Source: Chrysomallon squamiferum
Taxonomy: Eukaryota; Mollusca; Gastropoda; Neomphalida; Peltospiridae
Direction: 5' to 3'
Assembly (NCBI GenBank): GCA_012295275.1
Contig: CM022677.1
Coordinates: 4,632,715 to 4,696,714 of the forward strand
Length of the DNA stretch: 64,000 nt
Part shown: in pieces, positions 49,926 through 61,064 of the stretch
Position numbering within the stretch: position 1 is the stretch's first letter
Layout of the letters: every line of letters starts with the position of its first letter
Position numbers and translations under genes: made by a program
The notes under the pieces: model-generated
Seen by the model: the letters and a program-made list of their open reading frames with translations, nothing else
Told to the model about the DNA's origin: nothing
Databases searched by the model: none

Positions 49926-50400
49926 TTTTCGTGGGAGCTTTTTTTAATTAGACAGTGGAATGATTAATTCGTTTTTTCTCTTTTACACAGACTCATTTAT
50001 TATTATTTTTTTAAATAAGCGACTCAGAAATCTTTGTGTTTATCTGGCGCATGGACACCTAGCATGCTACTATTAATACGATACATCTGCCTGTGATGAT
50101 TTCTGCCGCTTTTGATAAATAGAACGAATTACAATATATAAAAGTCTCTATAAAAATCCTTTATACATAAATGAAAGTGTCATATAATAATAATTGAATC
50201 ATAAGCCTTTTAAATACATATATATATGAACGTTCTGCAATTTTTCATATTTTGGTTTATATTGAAAACATAAATATAATATCACTGAGACATTTATATT
50301 TAACGATTAGATTAACTCTTATCATAAAGACACAAACACTAGCACATGTAAATTAACAATTACACATAAATATAAAACATATGCAATCATGTAAGTAGTG
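49926..50400. other. intergenic, no gene seen
   Basis: AT-rich, 3' of TIR copy 1; likely 3' UTR or spacer. Confidence 0.45.
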
Positions 50401-50409
50401 ATGTCAGTA

Positions 50410-51062
50410 ACACTTACCCCACAGAACCAGTGTCGCCACCTGAACAGAAATAACAAATAATTATGTCAGCTGCGTTTACTGAGAAAATACTTTGTGTATC
50501 ATGTTTATTTTTAAAATCTATTTCCATGTGAACACTAACACAGTTGAGTTACTGTTACTTAAAACTATGCGAAGACACTGAATTAACTGTGCGCCAGCAT
50601 ATTCGATATGAATGAAAGTCCACAAATGAAACTGGGCAGTAAAATATAATTATTGTCCCATCTTTTTTATACATAATACTCTTAACTGTTCTCTTTAGCA
50701 GATATATTAAAATGAAAGAAATAAGTCTATATTAATTATTGATCTCAGATATTCTATAGCACATCATGAATTATACTATTAACAAATACAAACATGCTTA
50801 CCTTGACTAACAGTAATTTAAGGTCCTACTATCAAGGGCCAGATTCCTTGCTTAAATTCTAGACAGCAACTGCCTTATGTGTCATGTGACATAACCATAC
50901 AGTTCCCAGTGTTAATCAAAGTTCCCAATAGCAGTCACTCGTCTTGTCCTATCTTGCTAGCACTTGCTCCCTTCTGATTACTTTTATGAAGTAAAAAACA
51001 TTCAATACTGACCTTTATGGAATAGGAAACAATGATTATAACTTCTCTATTCTACGCAAAAC
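50410..51062 (-). mobile_element. LTR-like repeat, reverse copy
   Basis: Reverse-complement relative of the LTR at 84-655. Matching blocks are CCAGTGTCGCCACCT (50,430), TCATGTGACATAACCATA (50,882), CTTGCTAGCACTTGCTCCC (50,954) and CTGACCTTTATGGAATAGGA (51,010), ending AAACA at 51,062. It is more diverged and lacks a clear other end. Confidence 0.45.
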
Positions 51063-51232
51063 ATGTATATACATACATACACAGACTTACACACACACAT
51101 ATACAGATATTGCATCATTTTAATTTAGTATGATGTTTTATTTATTTATTTATATTTTTGTTTTGTTTTTGTTATTATTTTTTAACATTTTACTTTATTA
51201 TATATGTATATGTAATTTTTTTCCTAGGCTGC

Positions 51233-51251
51233 GCAAGAGACAAATCTGAAG
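51233..51251 (+). CDS. possible microexon in TIR region
   Basis: CTGCGCAAGAGACAAATCTG AAGCGCTTG is bounded by TTTTTTCCTAG and GTAAGTATTTGAGCAG. The intron start after it (GTAAG-ATT--AG-AGTGTAT-ATAGTAATTGT) is related to the one after the zinc-ribbon exon at 54,877, so this may be a relic of a third copy of that exon. A second relic lies at about 51,695-51,771. Coding status unproven. Confidence 0.25.
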
Positions 51252-51599
51252 CGCTTGGTAAGTATTTGAGCAGTGTATAATAGTAATTGTGGTGGTTGTA
51301 GCAGTAGCAGTAAAAGACCAGAAAAATACTACTAGGAGTCGTCTGAGTCTATCTTGCTAGCACTTACTCCTAATTACTTTTGTGAACTAATTATTTAAAA
51401 AATGCATTAAATACGGACGTTTATGGAATAGGAAACAATGATTATAACTTCTCTATTCTACACACACATAAATATGCACACATACACTTAGGTACACACA
51501 TTGTATCCTTTTAATTTAGTGTGATCATTTATTTATTTAATTTAATTTTGTTTTTGTTTCGTTTTTGTTATTATTTTTAAATATTTTAACTTATTTCAT

Positions 51600-51610
51600 G
51601 TGTGTTTGTG

Positions 51611-51662
<52 letters not shown>
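51600..51662. repeat. (GT)n microsatellite
   Basis: About 60 bases of GT repeat. Confidence 0.95.
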
Positions 51663-51664
<2 letters not shown>

Positions 51665-52162
51665 TCATATATATTATTTTTTTTTTCTCTACACTGTGCA
51701 AGAGTTAATTTACTGGGAAGCATGGATACGAATTTGAAGCGCTCGATTTATTGGCAATATTTAATAAACACATTGGTAAATATTCAAGCAGATATCTCTA
51801 ATTAATGCCCAGATGATAAACACTAAAAATGATAACATATATCTTTATTTACAAAACTATGTACAAGTGAGACCTTTCATGATATACAATTATTTACATT
51901 TACATGAATACCTCCAAACCGTTTTATTGTTGGATAAAAAAACTGGACGCAGCTGAATAAAACTAATAACCCAGAACACACTGGAGACATACTGACTGCA
52001 CTCACAGTAGAGTTTGTGGCTTGTCAGTACCAACCTGGTGTGCATGGTTGGCTGCTTATACCTTCCTGGAAGTTTAATCAGAGTGGGCAAGAGCCAAGGT
52101 TCCCTAATTAAACCAGCCCACTCGGTAACCCATCTTCGGCCCGAAGATCAAGTTTATTTACA

Positions 52163-52900
52163 TTACCTTACCTTCCCCCTCGCTAATTCGTAGGTGGGCT
52201 GAACCACTCCCCTTGGGACCCGAATTCTTACGGCACCTGCCAGTGAATCCTTTGGTAATGAATGACCTGTTCCCCTACAGGTCAGTAGATGGAACCTCAC
52301 CCTGGACCAGATGAACCTTAGCTCTGCAGCTGTCTCCGGGGGGTCCCGCCATCCACTCACCTCGTGGAAACACCTTGCCCCACCAAAAACCACCGCTTTC
52401 TGCATTCCTTCCAGGTACAGTGCATTTCCCGTGAATGACAAGTGAGAGTCCTGAGCAAATCGAGATCTCGCACTGCGGGGTGCCCAGTGACTGCTCCTCC
52501 CTCTGCTCGTGATCTGCTCGCTGTTCACTCTTGTCTACCTGCTTTGGCTGTTTAGCCTGTAAAGGCGAGGTAGCATAACTGACCATATGATCCTCATAGA
52601 GAGGGGAGCAGTGCTCTGAGTCGTAGGGCCGAGCAAATGATGCTCTGAATCAGCTCCCTGGACTTCGTCGTTACCATGTCATTCGATCCCAGCTGTAAAA
52701 TGACAGCATTAGGTGGGGGCTGGTGTTTCAACTTCTCTCAAATCAAACTGTCTAGCTGTGAAGACTACATTCCTCTGTTATCATACCATTTTACATCGGT
52801 ACCTGCCTGCTGCAAACCTAGGTTGCCGGTTCCTGGATTCCTGCCCAGTGGATAATGGAAGATCAGATTAAACTACACTTCACGCTTCCCTACAGTCAGC
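52163..52900 (-). pseudogene. SGNH-hydrolase-like domain of Ngaro-like element
   Basis: Fragments in order are GTGNLGLQQAGTDVKWYDNR, PPPNAVILQLGSNDMVTTKS (the GxND block, near 52,690), and DSHLSFTGNALYL (the DxxH block, near 52,440). This is the layout of the SGNH/GDSL hydrolase found in some Ngaro elements. Two in-frame stops in the first third and a frameshift between the blocks show it is dead. The frame ends near 52,163. Confidence 0.65.
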
Positions 52901-52929
52901 AATTGTATTATTTAAATGACATAAACAAA

Positions 52930-53865
52930 TTACACCCGAATATACCTACCTACTGTAAGCCCCCGGTTGTCACCTGCCCCACTGTTTACTTGTATCCTCT
53001 GCTAAACTCTCGCTGCAGCTAATGCTGCTGCACCTATACTAAAGCTATATGATTTATAACACTGAACTTTTACTTTATAAACTGTAATATACAACAGTGT
53101 TAAACTGGTACCTAGTTAATGACTTACCATTATAATGAGTAAGAAGCTGGGTTGAACCAGTCTCACATCATGACTGCAAACCTCGCACTGGACTGACGTT
53201 TTCACTTGCGAAACTGTCTAGATAGAGTAGATAACCATTACCTCTTTGATCATTCTTCGATTCTCTTATAAGAAGTGTCAGTTGGTTCAGGTGTTTTTCT
53301 CCAGATCTAAACTTGAAGGTATCATCCTGTACCCCGATTGGTCTGTTCGAATTGTCCGCCTGTGTTCTGGCTGTTATTTCCCCCACCCGTAAAAATGCAA
53401 AAAAGGCCAGTTTGAAAGCTGTTTCAAATAAATTGGCCTCGAACTGAGTTGAACAAATATTTGAAGATGCAGCCAAAAGTTTCTCCAAAATTGATAAATT
53501 GATAGGTCTAGTCCTGCAGGTCTCCTACATAGTCCTTCAAGGAGTTTTGAAATAACACTAAATGCCTTGTATGGTCCCCCTCCCCCTTAGATTTGTGCCA
53601 AATACTTATCCCACTAATATATGTTTTTACAGTAGATGGGGCTAATTGCTGTAATGACAAGAAAGCAATGAGCTGGACTAAGTGATCTACAGGCATTAGC
53701 CATAGTGGAGGAAATCCAAATCGAAATGGAAATTTTTCCAGTTGTGTTTCAGCATTATGGCAAGTTCTGCATGTCTGACCTGCCACTGAATTCTGTAGTC
53801 CCTGTCTGCCTCCACACTGCTTCTGACTCCAGCTTCCGAACTTTCCCAACTGACAACAAGAAATT
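52930..53865 (-). pseudogene. tyrosine recombinase of Ngaro-like element
   Basis: The N-terminal DNA-binding part includes APSTVKTYISGISIWH. After a frameshift near 53,500 the catalytic part shows AFLRVGEI with the first catalytic arginine, then LTRYQFNTV. The box II region reads YSFSIGAAA where HxxR is expected, so both catalytic residues are changed. The nucleophile region RYIRV is still visible near 52,935-52,950. In-frame stops lie at about 53,165 and in the W-R region near 52,975. It is recognisable but inactive. Confidence 0.75.
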
Positions 53866-54436
53866 GCATCTGCTATTAAATTCTGTCTGCCTGCAATGAT
53901 TCTGGCCTTTATCCGAATTTTCTGTTTAAAGTTATTAAAACAAATTTCATCAGTGACATTACCATGGGACACTTTGATGTTTTCTTATTGACTACAATTA
54001 CTACTGCCTCACTGTCAATATGAAACACTTCCTTTTTGTTACTGAGCCTATTCCCCCAAACAGTTAAAGCAACTAAGACAGGAAAGAGATCGAGAAACGT
54101 GATATTTCTCAACAAACCAGAACTGCATCAGTCCTATGGCCAGGACTCATATGCCCAGTCCTCCTGGAAAAAGACCCCGAATCCCCTTCCCACCCCTTCT
54201 TGACTATAACATTCCAAGGAGTTACTGCTCGTCCAGAACATGTCGGGCATGACTGTAATCCCATTGCAGTGCTCTAGAAAATCTAACCACAGGTTAAAGT
54301 CTCTCTTCATACTTTGTGTAACCCAGATGTTGTGATGTGGTTTAGTGACTCCTCTTGTTGCATCAATTATCCGTCTAATAAAAGCCCGGCCTGGTCGAAC
54401 TACTTGGCAGGCAAAATTCAGGGAATAAGAAAGCAA
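53866..54436 (-). pseudogene. reverse transcriptase end and RNase H of Ngaro-like element
   Basis: The first open part (54,436-54,134) contains NFACQVVRPGRAFIRRIIDA, TRGVTKPHHNI and a GFGVFF segment, the junction between RT and RNase H in DIRS-type elements. The second (54,115-53,909) holds LDLFPVLVALTVWG and FHIDSEAVV, and the third continues LIADAIS, the RNase H C-terminal D motif. Frameshifts separate all three, so no active enzyme is encoded. Confidence 0.75.
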
Positions 54437-54732
54437 ATTTTCTGTGTAAATAAGAAGAGCACTTCTTCAGCATTGTGAAACTGATCAACAAGTTATCTTA
54501 CAGGATCTTTCAAATCTTTGGGAGCTTCTGATGTACTAATGCTGGGCTGAATGAACAAGTTACATTTCTGTTGACCTCTAATAAATAATTTTAATAATCA
54601 AATCAAAATATTTTATTATATATTGTATCACCGTAAAGACATGAAACAAAATATCAAACATTTTCGTACTTCAAAAAATATATATATAGCTATACAGTTT
54701 TTCCCCTGAGACATATATATTTTTTTTTTCAG

Positions 54733-54877
54733 CCACAGTCAGGAAATGTAATGCTTGTGGATACTCAGATAATCCTCAAAATGTGACAAAATGTTTCCGT
54801 TGTGGAAATGATATTGATGGAATCTACGTATGAATCGGAAATTAATGATTTATCGGCTAAATTAAAGATACATAATG
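54733..54877 (+). CDS. zinc-ribbon exon of TIR gene (copy 2), frameshifted
   Basis: Acceptor TTTTTTTCAG and donor AATG/GTAAGT. The frame reads ATVRKCNACGYSDNPQNVTK then CFRCGNDID: C-x2-C-G ... C-x2-C-G, a zinc-ribbon pattern. Near 54,822 one extra G moves the frame, which then reads ESTYESEINDLSAKLKIHN and joins the next exon in phase. The exon is 145 bases where 144 would keep frame, as expected for a one-base insertion in a GG run. I infer a protein with an N-terminal zinc ribbon, a short helical linker and a TIR domain. The start codon is upstream and not identified. Confidence 0.6.
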
Positions 54878-55296
54878 GTAAGTTATTCAAGTAGTGTATC
54901 ATAGTAATTGTAGTTGTAGAAGTAGCAGTAAACGACCAGTATTTTATAAGTAATAGTAGTGGCAGTATTAGTAGCAGCAGTAGCAGTAGCAATAACTATT
55001 GTAATTAGTGATAATTATTGTACTAATGGTTCTAGCAATAGTAATAGAAGAAGTTAGAGTAATAATAGCAGCAGCACTGGTGGTAATGGTATTAACAGGA
55101 AAAATACAAGAAGCAGCAAAAGTACAGCAAACATATATATTTTTGATTTTTAATTTTTTTATTCTTTTTGTTAATAATAACAACAACAACAATAATCAAA
55201 TTAATAATAAGTATGGAAGCTAATATAAAAAAGTACTAACAGTATTTGCAACATATTTCTATTAATAAATTACATGATTGTTAATGTTTATTCCAG
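54878..55296 (+). repeat. TIR intron with AGT-rich tract
   Basis: Imperfect AGTAGCAGT runs at about 54,905-55,110 between the zinc-ribbon and TIR exons. Confidence 0.75.
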
Positions 55297-55388
55297 ATGC
55301 CATGAAAAAGAATGCTTCACCAGAAAAGAAACCCACTGGACACATTATGATAAGCTATGCATGGGCTGATCAAAAGAAAGTCATACCT
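55297..55388 (+). CDS. TIR-domain gene, first TIR exon (copy 2)
   Basis: Acceptor TTTATTCCAG and donor CCT/GTACAA; 92 bases. Read with the preceding exon's last G it gives [20 protein letters not shown] then [19 protein letters not shown] is the first beta strand of a TIR domain. The phase at both ends fits the zinc-ribbon exon before it and the VNEALKRA exon type after it. Intact in itself. It is duplicated in reverse at 63,889-63,980. Confidence 0.75.
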
Positions 55389-55454
55389 GTACAAAAATAT
55401 TATATATGTGTATATGCTTGAATATGTGTGTATATGTATGTGTGTATGTATGTA

Positions 55455-55717
<263 letters not shown>

Positions 55718-56124
55718 GAGTACGTTTATATTATTCGTATATGAAGAGGTTACAGGCGTTTATGTATGTGAGCATGCGTGTGCGTGTGTGTATTTCTATC
55801 TATGTTTATTGACATGAATGCTTGTCTTTGAATACACATACACTTATTTATTGCTGTTATTAAATTCATTTGTTTATTTACTTCAACTTACTGATTAAAA
55901 TGTACCTACAGGCTATACTTTACAGAATTTTTTTCCTAAGTAGTCTGCTTTATAAAAGATATTTAACAATAGCTAATTTTCCTGTCAGAACAATACTTTT
56001 TAAATATTATAATATTTATGTTTTCAGTTTGAATATTATTTATACTGATGGAAACATGTATAACACAAAATGTTAAAATGTATTATTTTGTAATAAGAGT
56101 TATGTGGTCTTGTTTGCATCTCAG

Positions 56125-56260
56125 ATAAAAGAGAGCTAATTATCATGTGTGGATGGATGTGGACAACATGAAAGGATCCACTAAAGATGAAATGGCAGAG
56201 GCTGTTGAGAAGGCTGCTGTTGTCCTTGTGGTTACAAGAGAAGTAATAATTGCAAAATAG
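56125..56260 (+). pseudogene. TIR-domain gene, middle exon (copy 2), broken
   Basis: Homologous to 45,479-45,638 but 136 bases instead of 160. After acceptor CATCTCAG an internal deletion brings a TAA into the expected frame before KRANYHVWMDVDNMKG. The rest reads STKDEMAEAVEKAAVVLVVT, then a second deletion and frameshift before NNCKIG. Donor position is conserved (ATAG/GTTAGT). With two lesions and no recognisable last exon downstream, copy 2 is unlikely to make a full TIR domain. Confidence 0.7.
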
Positions 56261-56855
56261 GTTAGTTGAAGTGGTGACTGTGCTGGCAGTCGTAATAATA
56301 GTAGTAGGAGTAATTCTAGTGGGGTAGTAGTGGCAGCAGTAGTATTAGTAGTAGTAGAGGTAACACATGGGACACAACATAAATTCATCTTGATGTAATT
56401 CTTTAAATTAGATTGAACATTTCATCAGATATATATGTTTGTGAAAATTAAACCATTTTTGTCTCTCTTGTTGTGATATTCTCTAGAACATTGTTTCCAG
56501 AATAAATCTGCAAGATACTGATGTTATCTCCATTGTATTTTCCATAATTTTGCATTGCTTAAAATAATCCCAGAGGAAACCTTCATGGTTGAGCCATATT
56601 CATTATTGTTGAAGTAATCATATAAAAAACTTCATGGTGGTATTCACAAGAAGGATTAAAAATCCACTGAATATTTTTTTTGCAGGCATCATGAATAGCC
56701 AAACATATAAATATATCAACAAAGTGTCTTACTACATTGCATCCTTGTTTTATCATAAAAGGTAGTCTTGTTGTTATTTAATATGCAGTAAAGAAAAACG
56801 CCAGAGACAGCTCAGAGGTGTGTGTATTATTACATAGTTCTCAACAGTTTTGTCC

Positions 56856-56856
<1 letters not shown>

Positions 56857-56900
<44 letters not shown>
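56857..56900. repeat. (AAT)n microsatellite
   Basis: About 42 bases; the right arm has a longer array at 62,359-62,420. Confidence 0.9.
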
Positions 56901-57130
56901 TGTGTGTATGCGTGTGTGAGTTTATACTCTGTGTGTGTGCGTAGAGGTGCACATATGTGTATGCATGAGTTTGTATATGTGTATGAATAAGCGTATGCTA
57001 ATGTAAATTGTTAGAGCCAAAAATAAATCTTCTTATTCTGTATATTTAAAAGAAAAAAGTAATCTAATCATAACATATGGGAATTGTCTCTAACAAATTC
57101 CGAGATATTTGTGCATATCTCACCCTAGTA

Positions 57131-57379
57131 CTAGTGGTCTGAACAATTTACAAATGTGTTAGGGGTGGGATCACTCGGCAGATACGTCTTATCCTGAACA
57201 TATTTTATATAACTGACATCGTTTAACACATCCACATAGACGAAATAATCATAAGAGCATGTCTTGTCAGTGATTAAACACAGTTCTGAGAGAGAAAAAG
57301 TATACTCAATAAATGCTGAACTATTTCTAAACAACTGATCCAAAATAACATTACTTTGAGTTACCTTAACATCTAAAAA
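57131..57379 (-). CDS. possible terminal exon, unidentified (left arm)
   Basis: After acceptor TTGTTTTTAG an open frame of about 82 codons reads VKVTQSNVILDQLFRNSSAF, ends TYLPSDPTPNTFVNCSDH and stops. Composition and splice-like start suggest an exon, but I do not recognise it, and there is no ATG in frame at the start. The right-arm copy (61,886-62,128) is also fully open. Confidence 0.35.
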   Translation of the reverse strand, partial: FLDVKVTQSNVILDQLFRNSSAFIEYTFSLSELCLITDKTCSYDYFVYVDVLNDVSYIKYVQDKTYLPSDPTPNTFVNCSDH

Positions 57380-57757
57380 CAAAGACAATAGATTGTCTGA
57401 GGGAACGCTTTACGGCAAAACCAGTTTTATTAAGTAAAAATTAGTAAAAAGTATCTTAAAGAGAATAGAAACATTAAGCAGGGCGGTAAAAAAACAAAAA
57501 AACAAAAAAAAAACGAAGAATTTTTTTTTATTTGCACTGAATCACAGATTTGTTTTTGTAATATACTATGACACAGAGGTTTCTTTTTAGATTGTCTTTC
57601 GTTCTGGAATTTTTTTTATGACGTTTGAGATCAAAATTGGATGGGTAATCTGTATCGACTTACTAAAAAAATTCTTCTAGCGTCTTTAAAAAAAAAGAAA
57701 AAAAAGACAAACCCCCTCAACAACAACAACAATAACAATAATAATAATAATAATAAT

Positions 57758-57792
<35 letters not shown>

Positions 57793-58590
57793 ATAATAAT
57801 AACAACAACATCAATCATTACGTGACATAAGGATTAAAATGGCGGCTTTCAAGTATTTTGTAACAGTGCTATTTTGCTGACATTCATACTGTAAATGATT
57901 ATACCTCCCCACAACACTGATATACTAATTTGAAAGAATAAACACCATTGTTTCAGGTACGTTTAACATTTCATGTTAACCTGTTTTTGATCTCAGATTC
58001 TTTCACTCAACTCACGGTTCAGATCTCTGGTCTACAATAGATTAACTGATCTTAATTCATTAGAAAATAATAAAGAAAAGATCCCGCTATAGATAAAATG
58101 ACGGAACATGTAAAAATATGATACGCGTTTTCTTAATTATTTTTCTGATATAACCGTGATACCTCGCCGTTCCGTTAGCTGTAACCAGAATTACAAACAG
58201 CTACAACATTTACAGTAATTACAACATGGAAAGGGGTAAGACTGTTTTCATTCTGTATCTACTGAATTAAAAAATATAAGTAATTATATTAAATTAAATT
58301 TGGAACTGAGTAACGGAGTTAATTTTATTACAACATTGCTTCAGGTAAGAAATATTTTTAAACTGAAAAGCTATTTTCCGATATTAAAATTTTTGAAATT
58401 ATATTTTATGTATCATACATATTTGTAAATGACAGATACAGCGTCCGAATCTTTATTTTATATATCTATAAATGACAGTTATTGTATTACTCATATATTC
58501 ATAAAGAACGAATGATTGATAATGATTACGTCAGTTTAACATCTTGAAATAATCTCGTAAACTTAAATAAAATAGGTGGAAATACTCGCA
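57380..58590. other. left arm, no firm gene
   Basis: Contains an (AAC)n/(AAT)n array (57,719-57,805), an ATG at 57,839 in AAAATGGCGGCTTTC that opens a 13-codon hydrophobic frame ending TGA, and a short ATGGAAAGG/GGTAAG start-plus-donor-like site at 58,226. The right arm has the same ATG at 60,701-60,703 but reads through to 19 codons. Confidence 0.3.
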
Positions 58591-58779
58591 TTTTATTTCT
58601 TGTTGATGATGGTTATGATTCTTTATTAGCTAAAATGAAATGAGAATTAAGAAAAACAAAAGTAAGATAATATCTATATTATGTGGTCAGAATAACGATT
58701 TATTTTTTTTTTCGGAATATTTCATTTTGGGGATGATAAAAATATATTTCATATATGAAAGTGATTTTCAATACACATA

Positions 58780-58985
58780 TTTTGCAAATGTTCTCGTTTT
58801 TTTTTTTCACACGCATTTTCAAAAGGTGCAGCTTCTTTTGCAAATGTTGGAAACGTCTTTGCCACACTGGACCCGACGGCACGCACCTTTTGGACACGTT
58901 GAAATATTTGTCCCGACCCCCGGGCATAGTGCCACACGGGTTTTCACCTTTTGTAAACGTTGGAAACGTTTATTACGAGATCGCA
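58780..58985 (-). mobile_element. dispersed repeat, copy 2 (unclassified)
   Basis: Reverse-complement relative of 16,690-16,900, with AGGTGCAGCTTCTTTTGCAA, TGTTGGAAACGTCTTTGCC and CATAGTGCCACACGG as landmarks. It sits in the spacer between the palindrome arms, so it is not itself duplicated here. Confidence 0.6.
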
Positions 58986-59074
58986 TAGACAGTGTGGGTA
59001 GATCACATAGACAGTGTGGGTAGATCGCATAGACAGTGTGGGTAGATCGCATAGACAGTGTGGGTAGATCGCAT
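58979..59074 (+). repeat. 22-bp minisatellite, about 4.4 units
   Basis: Units of AGATCGCATAGACAGTGTGG GT, with one variant (AGATCACAT). Confidence 0.95.
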
Positions 59075-59339
59075 GACACTAAAAAAAAACGTATCATCCA
59101 TTCTGCAAGTGCAAGTGCACTTTATCAGAGTAAGGTGAAGGTCAAAAATGTACAGACTTGTATTGTGCCATACAGGTTCACGCTGTTATGCAATTACAAC
59201 AACATATCTTGTAAATATAAGTATACTTAGTATAAATAAATAAAATAAATAGATAAATGTTTTGCGTTTTTACTGTTGGTAGATCATTTCGACTTGGTCA
59301 TTTAAAAAGTAGGGGCACCCCTGTTATAATTCATTGAAA

Positions 59340-59581
59340 TAATAATAATTAATCAGTTAGAAAATCAGCATGACGTCACGGCCACAGCATCCCGAAGTAT
59401 AGCGAAGTTCCGGCGAGACTATTAGTGAAAGGGCGCGCACCGGGGACACTTTAACAACTATAGTAATTCAAAATTGTGTATGTAAGCTTGATTTACACCA
59501 TGAAAATTGTATTTGCCTTAGTGTTGTCTTTCACTTCGCTATAGATTACCTCTGGACTGATGAATATAGCGGACGAACAAG
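59340..59581 (+). promoter_or_regulatory. possible promoter and first coding exon
   Basis: A richer patch with CATGACGTCACGG (CRE-like, about 59,369-59,381) and GGGCGCGCACCGGGG (about 59,429-59,443) precedes an ATG at 59,560. That ATG opens MNIADEQ up to a donor CAAG/GTAGGT at 59,582. An alternative ATG at 59,500 opens MKIVFALVLSFTSL then a stop. The gene would continue to the right into the gap. Speculative. Confidence 0.25.
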
Positions 59582-59698
59582 GTAGGTTGAATTCTGTTTT
59601 CCAAAATGACATGGAGTTCACAAATGCGCGTTTTCACCTGGCAAATGTAGCGTTGTGTGATATCTAACCGGGGCCTTAGTTTTAGTTTTAGTTTTATT

Positions 59699-59898
59699 NN
59701 NNNNNNNNNNNNNNNNNNNNNNNNNNNNNNNNNNNNNNNNNNNNNNNNNNNNNNNNNNNNNNNNNNNNNNNNNNNNNNNNNNNNNNNNNNNNNNNNNNNN
59801 NNNNNNNNNNNNNNNNNNNNNNNNNNNNNNNNNNNNNNNNNNNNNNNNNNNNNNNNNNNNNNNNNNNNNNNNNNNNNNNNNNNNNNNNNNNNNNNNNN
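59699..59898. other. assembly gap of exactly 200 N
   Basis: 200 unknown bases. The round size indicates a placeholder between contigs, not a measured distance. It lies in the spacer between the palindrome arms. Confidence 1.
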
Positions 59899-60643
59899 GT
59901 ATAATAATCGTTCAGTTACTATATTGCTATCGATCATTGTAAGAAATGAAATGCAGTATTTCCTCCTATTTTTATTTAAGTTTACGAGATTATTTCAAGA
60001 TGTTAAACTGACGTAATCATTATCAATCATTCGTTCTTTATGAATATATGAGTAATACAATAACTGTCATTTATAGATATATAAAATAAAGATTCGGACG
60101 CTGTATCTGTCATTTACAAATATGTATGATACATAAAATATAATTTCAAAAATTTTAATATCGGAAAATAGCTTTTCAGTTTAAAAATATTTCTTACCTG
60201 AAGCAATGTTGTAATAAAATTAACTGCGTTACTCAGTTCCAAATTAAATTTAATATAATTACTTATATTTTTTAATTCAGTAGATACAGAATGAAAACAG
60301 TCTTACCCCTTTCCATGTTGTAATTTCTGTAAATGTTGTAGCTGTTTGTAATTCTGGTTACAGCTAACGGAACGGCGAGGTATCACGGTTATATCAGAAA
60401 AATAATTAAGAAAACGCGCATCATATTTTTACATGTTCCGTCATTTTATCTATAGCGGGATCTTTTCTTTATTATTTTCTAATGAATTAAGATCAGTTAA
60501 TCTATTGTAGACCAGAGATCTGAACCGTGAGTTGAGTGAAAGAATCTGAGATCAAAAACAGGTTAACATGAAATGTTAAACGTACCTGAAACAATGGTGT
60601 TTATTCTTTCAAATTAGTATATCAGTGTTGTGGGGAGGTATAA

Positions 60644-60703
60644 TCATTTACAGTATGAATGACAGCAAAATAGCACTGTTACAAAAGACTTGAAAGCCGC
60701 CAT
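60644..60703 (-). CDS. possible short secreted-type ORF (right arm)
   Basis: ATG at 60,703 opens MAAFKSFVTVLFCCHSYCK, a short hydrophobic leader-like peptide, then TGA. The left-arm copy (57,839-57,880) ends six codons earlier because TGT is TGA there. May be a chance ORF. Confidence 0.15.
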   Translation of the reverse strand: MAAFKSFVTVLFCCHSYCK

Positions 60704-60732
60704 TTTAATCCTTATGTCACGTAATGATTGAT

Positions 60733-60759
60733 GTTGTTGTTATTATTATTATTATTATT

Positions 60760-60831
<72 letters not shown>

Positions 60832-60865
60832 ATTATTATTATTATTGTTGTTGTTGTTGTTGTTT
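60733..60865. repeat. (GTT)n/(ATT)n array
   Basis: About 130 bases of GTT and ATT triplets; the left arm has a shorter AAC/AAT array at the matching place. Confidence 0.95.
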
Positions 60866-61064
60866 GGGTTTGTCTTTTTTTTTTTTTTTTTTAAAGACGC
60901 TAGAAGAATTTTTTTAGTAAGTCGATACAGATTACCCATCCAATTTTGATCTCAAACGTCATAAAAAAATACCAGAACGAAAGACAATCTAAAAAGAAAC
61001 CTCTGTGTCATAGTATATTACAAAAACAAATCTGATTCAGTGCAAATAAAAAAAAATTAACGAA

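Larger units (their letters stand above)
50935..51750 (+). repeat. tandem duplication of about 400 bp
   Basis: Blocks CTATCTTGCTAGCACTT, GGAATAGGAAACAATGATTA, TAACTTCTCTATTCTAC, CTTTTAATTTAGT and GTGCAAGAG/GCGCAAGAG occur in the same order at 50,950-51,255 and 51,345-51,745. The duplication includes the LTR edge and a short exon-like piece. Confidence 0.85.
51840..54428 (-). mobile_element. Ngaro/DIRS-like tyrosine-recombinase retrotransposon, 5'-truncated, dead
   Basis: On the minus strand the order is end of reverse transcriptase and RNase H, tyrosine recombinase, then an SGNH-type hydrolase. Ngaro elements in animals carry RT-RH, a tyrosine recombinase and often such a hydrolase, which fits. 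The upstream part (gag and most of RT) is missing: at about 54,428 the element meets sequence (AAGCAAATTTTCTGTGTAAA) that is related to 44,365 in TIR copy 1, which marks the insertion or truncation junction. The 3' end is not precise. Local GC is higher than in the flanks. Each domain carries frameshifts or stops. Confidence 0.8.

Noticed and set aside
59539-60016. Frames running through the N gap
   Set aside because: They exist only because unknown bases contain no stop codons.
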